Source: JBCBDX01 sp039822005 (GTDB lineage: Bacteria; Pseudomonadota; Alphaproteobacteria; Rhizobiales; Rhizobiaceae). From it: 64,000 nucleotides of DNA. The stretch lies in NCBI GenBank assembly GCA_039822005.1, contig JBCBMZ010000002.1, positions 62,001 through 126,000 of the forward strand, in the 5' to 3' direction. The notes beneath the pieces are model-generated. The model saw only the letters and a list, made by a program, of their open reading frames with translations. It made no database searches and had not been told where the DNA came from. Of this stretch, positions 51,105 through 59,163 are shown piece by piece (the stretch's first letter is position 1; each line of letters begins with the position of its first letter). A program made the position numbers and the translations under genes.

Positions 51105-53090
51105 ATGATGAACCTTTCCGATGATTGTTTGAAATCCATGTGCACCATCGCCATTGGTGCAGGCGCGTTCGCGGCTGGATTGTCGGGTGTGACAGTCGCG
51201 GCGGGCGCTATGGAAATCATGACAGCTTCCGGTCATCTGGCGCTGGACCTGCGCAAGTCCCAGCAAAAGGAATTTAACGCGCTGGAAAGCTGCGTGCGCA
51301 AACAAGTAGAACGCGACTATAAAACGTGGCTCAAAAACGAGTGTGGAGACGACTGGGCAAAGCGCGCCGATGTGAACGCCGCGCTCGTCCAACTTGACAA
51401 TGCGCTGCACCGCGCCCGACCGACGGTCACCGACATGGTCGCATCCGGTCACAATCCGGTCATCCTGAGCGAGACCCTGCTGGAGCGTCTGCCTCAATCC
51501 GATCTGTTCCGATCCAATGAAATCGCACGCTCGGTCTTCACAACGGTGATGGCGGGTCTGCATGGCCTTGCCCGCACGGACGAAAAGCTTAAACCGCTGT
51601 TTGATTCCCTTTCATGGCAAAGGGCGTTTGATGAATTTCAAAACGCGCAGGATGATCGTGACAAGAAGCACCGCGAAACCCTTGACGCGATCCACAACAA
51701 TACCGGCATTCCATTGCGCACACTCCAGCCGATTTTCGACGCGATTGAAGAGGAGTTTCCCGAAGAAGACATTGAGGCAAAAGTCCGGGAGGCGGTTGCG
51801 CGCCTGAAGGCATTGGCCGAACGCGAGATTCATGTGGGCAATCTTGGGGACGATGTGCGCGCCCTCATCGAAAATGCCAGAAACACCCTTTTGCAAACAG
51901 CAGATGTCGACGAGGCGACAGCCTCCTTTGATGATGAGTTTGCCAAGGCGGATAGTCAGATGCTGCGCGCCGCCGCGCTGGCAGAAGAAAAGGCGCGCAT
52001 GTTCGCGGCGGTTTTTCGTTTTGACGATGCGATCCGGCATTTTGAAATGGCGACGCGCTATAATCCCGATGATGCATGGCCTTGGTCCGAAATCGGCGAC
52101 ATCCGCTTGTCACGCGGCAATCTCGCCGCGGCGCTAGTGGAATATGAAAAAGGCAAGTCGGTCGCCGAGAGAACCGGAAATGAGCGCGATCTGTCCGTGA
52201 GCCACAACAGGATCGGCGATGTGGAGCGCGCGCGCGGCAATGGCGATGCGGCCTTGGCGGCCTATCAGGCGGGCTTGGCGATCCGTGAAAAGCTGGCGGC
52301 GCAGGCCCCGACGAACAGTGAATGGCAGCGCGATCTGTCGGTGAGCCACAACAAGATCGGCGATGTGGAGGTTGCGCGCGGCAATGGCGATGCGGCGTTG
52401 GCAGCCTATCAGGCGAGCCATGCGATCTTTGACAAGCTGGCCGCGCAGGATCCGACGAATAGTGAATGGCAGCGCGATCTGTCGGTGAGCCACGAGCGTA
52501 TCGGCGACATGTTGTTGGCGGAGGGGAAGCTCGATGCCGCTTACAAGCAGTACAAATTGTCTCTGGACCGTATGATCCCAATCCGTGATGCCGACATGAC
52601 AAATGCTGAACTGCAACGGTTTACATCTGTCACTTTGACCAAGATCGGCGATGTGGAGCGCGCGCGCGGCAATGGCGATGCGGCCTTGGCGGCTTATCAT
52701 GCGAGTCATGCGATCTTTGACAAGCTGGCGGCGCAGGATCCGACGAACAGCGTGTGGCAGCGCGATCTGTCGGTGAGCCACGAGAAGATCGGCGATGTGG
52801 AGGTCGCGCGCGGCAATGGCGATGCGGCGTTGGCGGCCTTTCAGGCGAGCCATGCGATCTTCGAAAAGCTGGCAGCGCAGGACCCGACCAATGTTGAGTG
52901 GCAGTATGATCTATTTGTCAGCTACTGGCGCATGACGAACATGGAACCCAACCCTAGCAAGCAAATAGAGTATTTGACGGCGGGATTGGAACGTCTTGAA
53001 GCGCTCCACGCTGAAAACCGCTTGCCGCCTATTCACGTTGAGTGGATTCAACGCACCAAAGATCGGATTGACTCGATAAAAGGCGAGTAG
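51105..53090 (+). CDS. Membrane-anchored tetratricopeptide-repeat protein with 48-residue repeats
   Basis: About 661 residues; start at 51105 or 51108 (adjacent ATGs). The frame opens earlier but that part lies antisense-free over the sulfotransferase end and looks non-coding. A Gly/Ala-rich hydrophobic helix (~10-38, IAIGAGAFAAGLSGVTVAAG) is followed by ~310 helical residues of unknown type, a canonical TPR (AVFRFDDAIRHFEMATRYNPD), then five 48-residue TPR-like units (DLSVSHNKIGDVE.ARGNGD) and a short end domain. Such repeats serve as protein-binding scaffolds. It follows the sulfotransferase by 100 bases in the same direction and may share its operon. Confidence 0.75.
   Translation: MMNLSDDCLKSMCTIAIGAGAFAAGLSGVTVAAGAMEIMTASGHLALDLRKSQQKEFNALESCVRKQVERDYKTWLKNECGDDWAKRADVNAALVQLDNALHRARPTVTDMVASGHNPVILSETLLERLPQSDLFRSNEIARSVFTTVMAGLHGLARTDEKLKPLFDSLSWQRAFDEFQNAQDDRDKKHRETLDAIHNNTGIPLRTLQPIFDAIEEEFPEEDIEAKVREAVARLKALAEREIHVGNLGDDVRALIENARNTLLQTADVDEATASFDDEFAKADSQMLRAAALAEEKARMFAAVFRFDDAIRHFEMATRYNPDDAWPWSEIGDIRLSRGNLAAALVEYEKGKSVAERTGNERDLSVSHNRIGDVERARGNGDAALAAYQAGLAIREKLAAQAPTNSEWQRDLSVSHNKIGDVEVARGNGDAALAAYQASHAIFDKLAAQDPTNSEWQRDLSVSHERIGDMLLAEGKLDAAYKQYKLSLDRMIPIRDADMTNAELQRFTSVTLTKIGDVERARGNGDAALAAYHASHAIFDKLAAQDPTNSVWQRDLSVSHEKIGDVEVARGNGDAALAAFQASHAIFEKLAAQDPTNVEWQYDLFVSYWRMTNMEPNPSKQIEYLTAGLERLEALHAENRLPPIHVEWIQRTKDRIDSIKGE
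52188..52907 (+). repeat. Five tandem 144-base coding repeats
   Basis: Units start at 52188, 52332, 52476, 52620 and 52764, an exact 144-base period. Units 1, 2 and 5 and the second part of unit 4 are nearly identical at DNA level (for example GGCGATGTGGAG followed by GCGCGCGGCAATGGCGATGC). Unit 3 and the start of unit 4 are strongly diverged. A partial sixth start is seen at 52908. Repeat number is likely to vary by recombination. Confidence 0.9.
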
Positions 53091-53100
53091 CTCAAACTCC

Positions 53101-53229
53101 TCGTCATCCCGGACGGCTAAAGGCCGATCCGGGACCCATGCCGTGAAGCGACTGACCGGCACCTTCTTTGTCAATCTGCTCACACGCGGCATGGGTCCCG
53201 GGTTCCGCTCCGCGGCCCCGGGATGACGA
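53101..53229. repeat. Long palindromic REP-like element, left of the GIY-YIG gene
   Basis: Two 43-base arms (53101-53143 and 53187-53229) are inverted copies: the outer 12 bases (TCGTCATCCCGG / CCGGGATGACGA) and inner 15 bases (CCGGGACCCATGCCG and its complement) match perfectly, while the arm centres differ. Each arm can also fold on itself. The left arm and its next ~35 bases recur at 53648. Confidence 0.88.
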
Positions 53230-53245
53230 TGCGTGGTTCAATCGC

Positions 53246-53536
53246 CTAGTCCCATCCATGGCCACGAAACAGTTCGATCCAGTCAGGGTTTGCTTCTTCT
53301 ATCAACGCGATTTTCCAAGCGCGTCGCCAACGCTTGATTTTCTTCTCACGTTCAATCGCATCGCGTATGTCAAAATGCTCTTCGTACCAAACCAGTCGGG
53401 TCACGCCGTGTTTGGCTGAAAATTTGGAGCCATCGCCGCGCTTGTGTTGGGCGATACGTGCACCCAGGCTGGAAGTGACGCCGGTATATAGCGTGCCATT
53501 CTTTTGCGAAGCCAGAATATAGACAAAGCCAGTCAT
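53246..53536 (-). CDS. GIY-YIG single-domain nuclease
   Basis: 96 residues. The GIY-YIG core is complete: FVYILASQKNGTLYTGVTSS with the YI..YTG pair, the Arg in SLGARIAQHK, the His in KHGVTRLVWYE and the metal-binding Glu in AIEREKKIKRWRR. It belongs to the UPF0213/YhbQ-type group of small stand-alone nucleases. Palindromic repeats bracket the gene on both sides within 17 and 48 bases, so it may be the nuclease of a small mobile or repeat-spreading unit. Confidence 0.9.
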   Translation of the reverse strand: MTGFVYILASQKNGTLYTGVTSSLGARIAQHKRGDGSKFSAKHGVTRLVWYEEHFDIRDAIEREKKIKRWRRAWKIALIEEANPDWIELFRGHGWD

Positions 53537-53583
53537 CGTCTGAGCGGATCAGGTGGAAAGACTGAGTGCAATACCCACGATCT

Positions 53584-53626
53584 CGGCATGGGTCCCGGGT
53601 TCCGCTGCGCGGCCCCGGGATGACGA
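53584..53626. repeat. REP-like arm, right of the GIY-YIG gene (copy of 53187-53229)
   Basis: This 43-base sequence equals the right arm of the element at 53101-53229 apart from one base in the centre (CTCCGC versus CTGCGC) and has the same orientation. It lies 47 bases before the nuclease start codon on the minus strand. Confidence 0.85.
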
Positions 53627-53647
53627 ACTGTTATTGCCACGCTCCTT

Positions 53648-53725
53648 TCGTCATCCCGGACGGCTAAACGCCGATCCGGGATCCATGCCGTGAAGCGACT
53701 GACTCGCACCATTTTTGCAAATCTA
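53648..53725. repeat. REP-like arm plus tail, copy of 53101-53178
   Basis: The first 43 bases match the left arm at 53101 with two substitutions. The similarity goes on through a shared tail (GTGAAGCGACTGA, then GCACC and TTTG.CAATCT), giving a ~78-base unit. Its end abuts the stop codon of the glutathione transferase gene at 53723, suggesting insertion at a gene end. Confidence 0.82.
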
Positions 53726-54430
53726 CCGTGCCTTCTGGCCGAACAGCACGCTTTGCGCTTCCTTGTCGTCCTTCAAATTGGTGCGGTCGCGCTCTTCCTT
53801 GCCGATCAAAAGACCTTTTTCCACGGCAGGGCGGGCTTTCATGGCCTCGAACCAGCGTTTCAAATTCGGGAAATCGTCCAAATCCTGCCCCTGCCGCTCA
53901 TGGGGCACCACCCAGCCGATGCAGGCCATGTCGGCGATGGAATAATCGCCGGCCAGAAAGTCACGGTCCTCCAGACGCCGGTCCATCACGCCGTAAAGCC
54001 GGTTCACCTCATTGGTGTAGCGCTCGATCGCATAGGGCACCTGTTCCGGCGCATATTGCCGAAAATGGTGGGCCTGTCCGGCCATGGGGCCAAGGCCGCC
54101 CATCTGCCACATGACCCATTGCTCCACTTCCACCCGCGCGCGCTCGTCACTTGGATAAAACTGACCAAACTTGCGGCCCAGATATTGCAGGATCGCCGCG
54201 CTTTCAAAGACGGATATCGGGTCGCCGCCGGGTCCTTGCGGATCAATGATCGCGGGCATGCGGTTGTTAGGCGCAATTTTTAGAAAGTCCGGCTCAAACT
54301 GGTCACCCTTGCCAATATTGATCCAGTTGATCTCATAGGGCACGCCCAGCTCTTCGAGCATGATCGTGATCTTCCAGCCATTGGGTGTTGGCCAATAAAA
54401 AAGCTGGATGGGATTGGTTTGCGTGGTCAT
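53723..54430 (-). CDS. Glutathione S-transferase, YfcG/YghU (Nu)-like
   Basis: 235 residues from the ATG at 54430. The thioredoxin fold carries FYWPTPNGWKITIMLEELGV with the Asn/Thr-Pro-Asn-Gly signature of Nu-class enzymes, NNRMPAIIDPQG with the cis-Pro, and SVFESAAILQYLGRK for glutathione contact. The helical domain has YSIADMACIGWVVPH. Nu-class enzymes act as glutathione-dependent disulfide reductases or peroxidases. It stands alone on the minus strand, beside REP repeats. Confidence 0.92.
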   Translation of the reverse strand: MTTQTNPIQLFYWPTPNGWKITIMLEELGVPYEINWINIGKGDQFEPDFLKIAPNNRMPAIIDPQGPGGDPISVFESAAILQYLGRKFGQFYPSDERARVEVEQWVMWQMGGLGPMAGQAHHFRQYAPEQVPYAIERYTNEVNRLYGVMDRRLEDRDFLAGDYSIADMACIGWVVPHERQGQDLDDFPNLKRWFEAMKARPAVEKGLLIGKEERDRTNLKDDKEAQSVLFGQKAR

Positions 54431-54563
54431 GGGGGCCTCGATGATTTGGGTCGCTCCCCTAGCATATAGGTGGTCTGCCACGAGGCAAGCCGGAGGTGGA
54501 CCGGCCGCCTCGTGGCCGCGCCGTGTGTTCGTGCGTGACCCCGCGCAACGCAGCGAGACGGCG

Positions 54564-55124
54564 CTATGCGTTAAGCGCAGGTTGGCTGCCGTTCACGGGC
54601 GCTTGCGGCTTGGCGGGGAGCTGCGCTGGTGCGGGCTGGGCGATTTTGTTCTGGGCGGTCAAGCGGCGCGCCGCGCCTCTCAAAAGGCTGTCCGCGTCAC
54701 GGATATTGGCTTCCAATGCCAACCGGTCGGAGTTGTAGGCAGCTTCCATCTCCAGCGTTTGCCGCACATGGGTGACCTGCAACTCGTTCCGGCGTTTTTC
54801 GAGTTTTAGCAAATGGGTGCGCGCTTCGCGGATGTCCTTGTCGATATCTTCAATGCTCGCCCTGTGCGTCGTATCGAATTGGCTTTTGCTGTTTCGGAAC
54901 TCAGCCTGCATGCTTTCCAAATCGTCGATACTTTCCTCGCGGGTCCGGTGCAAAGCCACCAAAAACTCATTGCGCCGCGCGATGGGTTGAACCTTGCTTT
55001 GAAGCCCCTTGCCTGGTGCCGGATCGATGTTGCTCGGGGCAGTGGTGTTCAAGTCCGTGTTGGGCTTGGTGCTCACGGAAGATGTGTCTTTCCCGTTAAC
55101 CGATGCGCTTTCTACTTTAACCAT
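54564..55124 (-). CDS. Coiled-coil protein of unknown function
   Basis: 186 residues. The first ~40 are Ser/Thr/Asn-rich and disordered. Residues ~50-145 form a long heptad-rich coiled coil (RTREESIDDLESMQAEFRNS; LLKLEKRRNELQVTH). The end is Pro/Ala/Gln-rich. There is no signal or membrane segment. The layout suggests a structural or scaffold protein; no family recognised. Confidence 0.6.
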   Translation of the reverse strand: MVKVESASVNGKDTSSVSTKPNTDLNTTAPSNIDPAPGKGLQSKVQPIARRNEFLVALHRTREESIDDLESMQAEFRNSKSQFDTTHRASIEDIDKDIREARTHLLKLEKRRNELQVTHVRQTLEMEAAYNSDRLALEANIRDADSLLRGAARRLTAQNKIAQPAPAQLPAKPQAPVNGSQPALNA

Positions 55125-55487
55125 GATGTATTAGTCCCTTTCGTGCCTCAAAGAAGAAATTCATCGTGATCTCGGTGTAATTATGGCAAATATTGCAGTA
55201 GTTTATTTTTGGTTAATAGTTAAAATTTGATTTAAATCACTTGCTTGTGTCTAAACATAAATTCATTGTCGTTTTGCACAGCCGAAAGGCGTTGGCGAGT
55301 TCCGGAGCACAGCACGGCTCTCGTGAAACTGCCATAGGGCTCTCCATTCGTTCGACATCAAACCGCATAGTACGAGATCGTACAGATCAGGTGAGCTGTT
55401 AACCTCTTTGAATATCAACTGAACGGCACCCTCAGCGCCGGTTCAGTGCGCCTGTGCGATCGTGAGATCATCGCAAGGGAAACAAAC
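55125..55487. promoter_or_regulatory. Gene-free divergent region with an FNR-type box
   Basis: No gene is seen. The left part is AT-rich. At 55227-55240 the sequence TTGATTTAAATCAC matches the FNR/FixK consensus TTGAT-N4-ATCAA in nine of ten positions, about 100 bases upstream of the minus-strand coiled-coil gene. A short inverted repeat (GTACG/CGTAC) lies near 55370. Oxygen-linked control is possible but untested. Confidence 0.45.
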
Positions 55488-55691
55488 ATGCTTTCTACTC
55501 TCATCACTCGGTTGTTCACACTGATATGTTTGATGGTTTCAATATTGGCCTTCGGCCTCATCAGCGTCATGCAACAGTCATCCGGCCCCGCTTTTTCTTC
55601 ACGCATCGATCAATCCATTCCGTGCGTTTTTGAAGACAACCGCCGCTGCGCCATTCCACACACGGCACCCAAGACGGGGGGAGGGCAATGA
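55488..55691 (+). CDS. Tiny membrane or exported protein 1
   Basis: 67 residues; AAGGGAAAC precedes the ATG at 55488. A hydrophobic helix covers residues 6-28 (ITRLFTLICLMVSILAFGLI), followed by a polar tail with two cysteines (SIPCVFEDNRRCAIPH). It overlaps the next small gene by an ATGA. No homologous family is recognised. Confidence 0.55.
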   Translation: MLSTLITRLFTLICLMVSILAFGLISVMQQSSGPAFSSRIDQSIPCVFEDNRRCAIPHTAPKTGGGQ

Positions 55692-55876
55692 AACTCCACA
55701 GCATGAAGAGCATTATCGGATTACGCGAAATCAGGGCGATGGCCCGTGTTCTGGCGGTGTCGGCGTTGTTCGCAGCGCCGTTCATTTTCAACCAGCAAGC
55801 GCACGCCAATTACGGCGCGACAAACAGTACTGGCGTCGGCTTTGTGCTCTATATGTCTTTGATGCACGCGCGCTGA
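55688..55876 (+). CDS. Tiny exported protein 2
   Basis: 62 residues, beginning in an ATGA overlap with tiny protein 1 (an internal start at 55703 is possible). A signal peptide-like helix (VLAVSALFAAPFIF) ends in QQAHA, leaving a ~20-residue mature peptide NYGATNSTGVGFVLYMSLMH. Coupled translation suggests the two small proteins work together. Function unknown. Confidence 0.5.
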   Translation: MKLHSMKSIIGLREIRAMARVLAVSALFAAPFIFNQQAHANYGATNSTGVGFVLYMSLMHAR

Positions 55877-55920
55877 TGCAGCGTCTTTAATTCGTAATCA
55901 TTTTTCGGCTATGATTGTGC

Positions 55921-57444
55921 ATGGATACAAAAGCACAAAAAAGCCTTGCCGTTGACCGCCGCGTTCAACTGGCTGAGTTCGACATGCCACCGCCGGCGCG
56001 TCCGATATTCTTCAGTAAGGCCGATGAAGCTGTTCAAGCGCTAAAATCGCTTTACGAGCGGAACACCAATTTTCTGCGCGAGAAATTTGATAATGTGATG
56101 TCGGGCGAAGAACCTGAAAAGCGCATTCGTGCCTTTTACCCGCAAATAGCCGTCAAGACTTCGGTCTATTCCAAAGTGGATTCGCGCCTTGCGTATGGGC
56201 ATCTACCGCAACCTGGGCATTTTGCAACGACCGTTACCCGACCTGATCTTTTTGAATATTATCTTGAGATGCAGATCAACCTCTTGCTCAAGAACCATGA
56301 TGTCGCGGTCGAGATTTGTGAAAGCGGCACACCCATCCCGCTTCATTTTGCATTTGCAGAAGGCACCCATGTGGATGGAGCCAAAGCTGAAGCCATGAAA
56401 ATATCGCTGCGTGATGTCTTTGACGTGCCCGACTTGACGGTCACCAATGATGATATTGCCAATGGCGATTGGGAGCCTCGTGACAGCGCACCGTCACCGT
56501 TGGCGCCATTCACGGCGCAGCGCATCGATTATTCATTGCAACGGCTCGCCCACTATACGGCCACCAGTCCGCAGCATTTTCAGAACTTTGTCCTGTTCAC
56601 AAATTACCAGTTTTACATCGATGAATTTTGCAAGTTTGCGCGCCAAGCCATTGCCGATGACGCGTCAGACTATGAGATGTTTGTTGAGCCGGGCAACCAG
56701 GTGTGGGTGGGTGCCGGCGATGAACCCGCATCCGGAAAAGCGCCGCCAAGGCTCCCGCAAATGCCCGCATACCACTTAAAAAGACCTGGCAGAAAAGGCA
56801 TCACCATGGTCAATATCGGGGTGGGGCCGTCAAATGCAAAGACAATCACCGACCACATTGCCGTTTTGCGTCCACACGCCTGGCTGATGCTCGGTCACTG
56901 CGCAGGCCTGCGTAACTCGCAGCAATTAGGCGATTATGTCTTGGCGCATGCCTATGTGCGTGAGGACTCGGTCCTTGATGATGATTTGCCCTTGTCAGTC
57001 CCTGTGCCGCCACTGGCCGAGGTTCAACTGGCACTTGAAAAGGCCGTGGCGGAGGTGACTGGGTTATCGGGATATGAACTGAAGAAAATCATGCGTACCG
57101 GAACCGTCGCGACCATTGATAACCGAAATTGGGAGTTACGAGACCAAAGAGGACCGGTTAAACGCCTCAGCCAGTCGCGATCAGTAGCACTCGATATGGA
57201 AAGTGCGACGATTGCAGCAAACGGTTTTCGCTTCCGTGTCCCGTACGGGACTTTGTTGTGTGTTTCAGACAAGCCGCTGCACGGAGAGCTCAAGTTGCCG
57301 GGTATGGCGACCGAGTTTTACCGCACACAAGTCAATCAACACCTTATTATTGGCATAAAGGCGATGGAAGAGTTGGCAGAAATGCCAAGTGAGAAGCTCC
57401 ATTCACGGAAACTGCGGAGTTTTTCAGAGACTGCGTTCCAGTAA
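55921..57444 (+). CDS. amn: AMP nucleosidase
   Basis: 507 residues from the ATG at 55921. The N-terminal Amn domain (FYPQIAVKTSVYSKVDSRLA) precedes the nucleoside-phosphorylase-like catalytic domain (GITMVNIGVGPSNAKTITDH; HAWLMLGHCAGLRNSQQLGD; VALDMESATIAANGFRFRVP, each near-diagnostic). It cleaves AMP to adenine and ribose 5-phosphate, controlling adenylate pools. It is transcribed alone. Confidence 0.95.
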   Translation: MDTKAQKSLAVDRRVQLAEFDMPPPARPIFFSKADEAVQALKSLYERNTNFLREKFDNVMSGEEPEKRIRAFYPQIAVKTSVYSKVDSRLAYGHLPQPGHFATTVTRPDLFEYYLEMQINLLLKNHDVAVEICESGTPIPLHFAFAEGTHVDGAKAEAMKISLRDVFDVPDLTVTNDDIANGDWEPRDSAPSPLAPFTAQRIDYSLQRLAHYTATSPQHFQNFVLFTNYQFYIDEFCKFARQAIADDASDYEMFVEPGNQVWVGAGDEPASGKAPPRLPQMPAYHLKRPGRKGITMVNIGVGPSNAKTITDHIAVLRPHAWLMLGHCAGLRNSQQLGDYVLAHAYVREDSVLDDDLPLSVPVPPLAEVQLALEKAVAEVTGLSGYELKKIMRTGTVATIDNRNWELRDQRGPVKRLSQSRSVALDMESATIAANGFRFRVPYGTLLCVSDKPLHGELKLPGMATEFYRTQVNQHLIIGIKAMEELAEMPSEKLHSRKLRSFSETAFQ

Positions 57445-57516
57445 CCGAAGTGAATCTACCCATTTGAACGCCGCGCTCATGGACTAAACAGGGGCAGTGA
57501 AGAACGAGGTTCCAGC

Positions 57517-58710
57517 ATGCATTCAACTCGTTATATGAGCCGCAGAAGACTTTTAATGAGCGCCGGTGCATTTGTAGGGGCGCAGTGCTTGGGGTCGGCG
57601 CGTGCAAAGATGCCCACGCTTGCGCCGCGCGCGGTGGGGATTTCCGACTTTGTTTTCGGGGTCGGGGCCGAAGATGGTAATATCATTGCGATGAATGGCT
57701 GGACCGGAAAGGTTGAGCACCGCATCTCTTCGCCGATCGAAATTGTTACTTTGATGGCAAACCGTTTCGCGGATCGCCTCGTTGGTATCGACGTCCACAA
57801 TCGTCAAATCGCGATATTTCAAAACCCTGGCATGGGTGGCAGCTATGTAGCACCGATTGTTCATGACGCGGACATTGCGCCAGACCTTTTTGCATTTGGG
57901 CTCGACGGCCGCCATGCGGTATATGCTGACTTTGGATCCGGCCGGATCATGTTGCTCGATTTAACCGATGGCCAAATTGTCAGAAGTTTTACCGGGTTTG
58001 AGGGCATTCATGATGTCCGCTTTTCGGCGCTGACGGGTGCGCTGACCATCTCTTCTCTTGATCGCCGAGAAGTCCAGTGCCTTGACTTGCACACGGGCAA
58101 AGTTTCCTCTCTGGTTCAGATCACGGATCCGCGTGGGCGCGGCATTGACCATATGTCGCAAACCCTATCGGGCCGCACCGGGATAATCATTCAACCGGGA
58201 GAACCCTATGCCAAGCTCGTTGCTGTCAGGAAAGAAGGCGGAGAGATTTTACGCTGTATCAGGCTCAGCGGGCCGCCACTCAGGGCGTTCATATCATCGG
58301 ACAATCGCCATATTCTGCTGCCCTCCACGCAGGAGCCGCTTGTCGACATTATCGATTTGAACACCTACCAGCGGGTCAAGACGCTTCGGACTGTCGGCTT
58401 AATCGACAAGGTTCATACCGATCCCTTGTCGCGCACCATTGTCGGTGTCGCGTCCGATGTCGGCGCAGTTGTGCTTTTTAATATGGCCGATCTGACCGTC
58501 CAAACCACCCTGCGATTGCGTTCAGGCGCTCAGTTACTTGCCCTCAATGAGGAAAGTGGCTTGGCATTTGTGCATGGTAATGTTGATGATCGGCTGGTGC
58601 ATGTCGTCGACGTTCGTGGCGAGAACGACCAGAAAACGCTGCCATTCTTTGAACTCTCCCAGCCTTTGTGGGCCTTGACATCGACAAACGCTCTGGCGGC
58701 TTGCCACTGA
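57517..58710 (+). CDS. Exported beta-propeller protein of unknown function
   Basis: 397 residues. The N-terminus SRRRLLMSAGAFVGAQCLG looks like a Tat-type signal (RR followed by a hydrophobic stretch), with cleavage near ARA. The rest shows repeated WD/YVTN-like blades (GNIIAMNGWTGKVEHRIS; GRIMLLDLTDGQIVRSF; PLVDIIDLNTYQRVKTL). No catalytic motif is seen. DUF1513-type propellers are a possible relative. It converges on the DUF2147 gene, with a hairpin between. Confidence 0.7.
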   Translation: MHSTRYMSRRRLLMSAGAFVGAQCLGSARAKMPTLAPRAVGISDFVFGVGAEDGNIIAMNGWTGKVEHRISSPIEIVTLMANRFADRLVGIDVHNRQIAIFQNPGMGGSYVAPIVHDADIAPDLFAFGLDGRHAVYADFGSGRIMLLDLTDGQIVRSFTGFEGIHDVRFSALTGALTISSLDRREVQCLDLHTGKVSSLVQITDPRGRGIDHMSQTLSGRTGIIIQPGEPYAKLVAVRKEGGEILRCIRLSGPPLRAFISSDNRHILLPSTQEPLVDIIDLNTYQRVKTLRTVGLIDKVHTDPLSRTIVGVASDVGAVVLFNMADLTVQTTLRLRSGAQLLALNEESGLAFVHGNVDDRLVHVVDVRGENDQKTLPFFELSQPLWALTSTNALAACH

Positions 58711-58714
58711 CCGA

Positions 58715-58739
58715 AATGAAAAGACGGCCGAAGCCGTCT
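58715..58739 (-). terminator. Intrinsic terminator of the DUF2147 gene
   Basis: On the minus strand AGACGGC-TTCG-GCCGTCT forms a 7-bp stem closed by a stable UUCG tetraloop (58722-58739), directly followed by TTTCATTT. On the plus strand the same stem, with a CGAA loop, lies 12 bases after the propeller gene stop, so it may serve both converging genes. Confidence 0.8.
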
Positions 58740-58765
58740 CAATAGTTTGCAAAATGTACGCCTTC

Positions 58766-59110
58766 TCAGCGGCGGGTCCAAGTGTCGGTGCGACCGACGA
58801 GCCCACCAAGGACAGAGCCGCGCATTTTCAGCGTATTGGCACCGGCAAACCAAGCCGCACCGCGATACTTTTTGCCTTCAGCCGGGTCAGTGATAGAGCC
58901 GGTGTATTTGTCACCGTTTTTGCTGAATGTTCCGATTTGCTGGCCCGCAAATTCGCCCGATGTCACAGAAACGCAAAAGTTTGAGCCACATGCCGCAATT
59001 TTTGTTTGGCCGCCTTCGCCGGTGCGCCAGTTGCCGACGATTGGGTCAGCAAAGGCTGTTCCTGCGATCATAACGCCAGCCGCTGCCAGAATGAGTGTAC
59101 GTTTTTTCAT
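58766..59110 (-). CDS. DUF2147 exported protein
   Basis: 114 residues. Signal peptide 1-21 (ILAAAGVMIAGTAFA). The mature chain shows the DUF2147 pattern: DPIVGNWRTGEGGQTKIAAC, a second Cys in NFCVSVTSGEF, SITDPAEGKKY and NTLKMRGSVLGGL. Members are small lipocalin-like periplasmic proteins of unknown role. A palindrome shared with the ETF-QO upstream region lies 38 bases before the start. Confidence 0.88.
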   Translation of the reverse strand: MKKRTLILAAAGVMIAGTAFADPIVGNWRTGEGGQTKIAACGSNFCVSVTSGEFAGQQIGTFSKNGDKYTGSITDPAEGKKYRGAAWFAGANTLKMRGSVLGGLVGRTDTWTRR

Positions 59111-59147
59111 TTAGGGTCCTCCCGGTTACCTTCCCCCTCCTTTATGA

Positions 59148-59163
59148 TTGACGTAAACGTAAA
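59148..59163. promoter_or_regulatory. Palindromic operator-like site TTGACGTAAACGTAAA
   Basis: It shares the core ACGTAAACGT and flanking bases with the site at 42741-42756 and lies 38 bases upstream of the DUF2147 start, inside the expected promoter. It could bind a LiuR-like MerR-family regulator, or another factor with an ACGT-based site. Confidence 0.5.

Noticed and set aside
51865..52602. 245-residue minus-strand frame across the repeat region
   Set aside because: It arises from the 144-base repeats read in reverse; Arg/Pro/His-rich low complexity is an artefact of the GC-rich repeats.
52188..52907. CRISPR array
   Set aside because: The repeats are 144 bases, contiguous without spacers and in frame within a protein gene.
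53101..53725. Insertion sequence with terminal inverted repeats
   Set aside because: The only gene between the repeats is a GIY-YIG nuclease; no transposase or target duplication is seen, so a REP-like unit is the better description.
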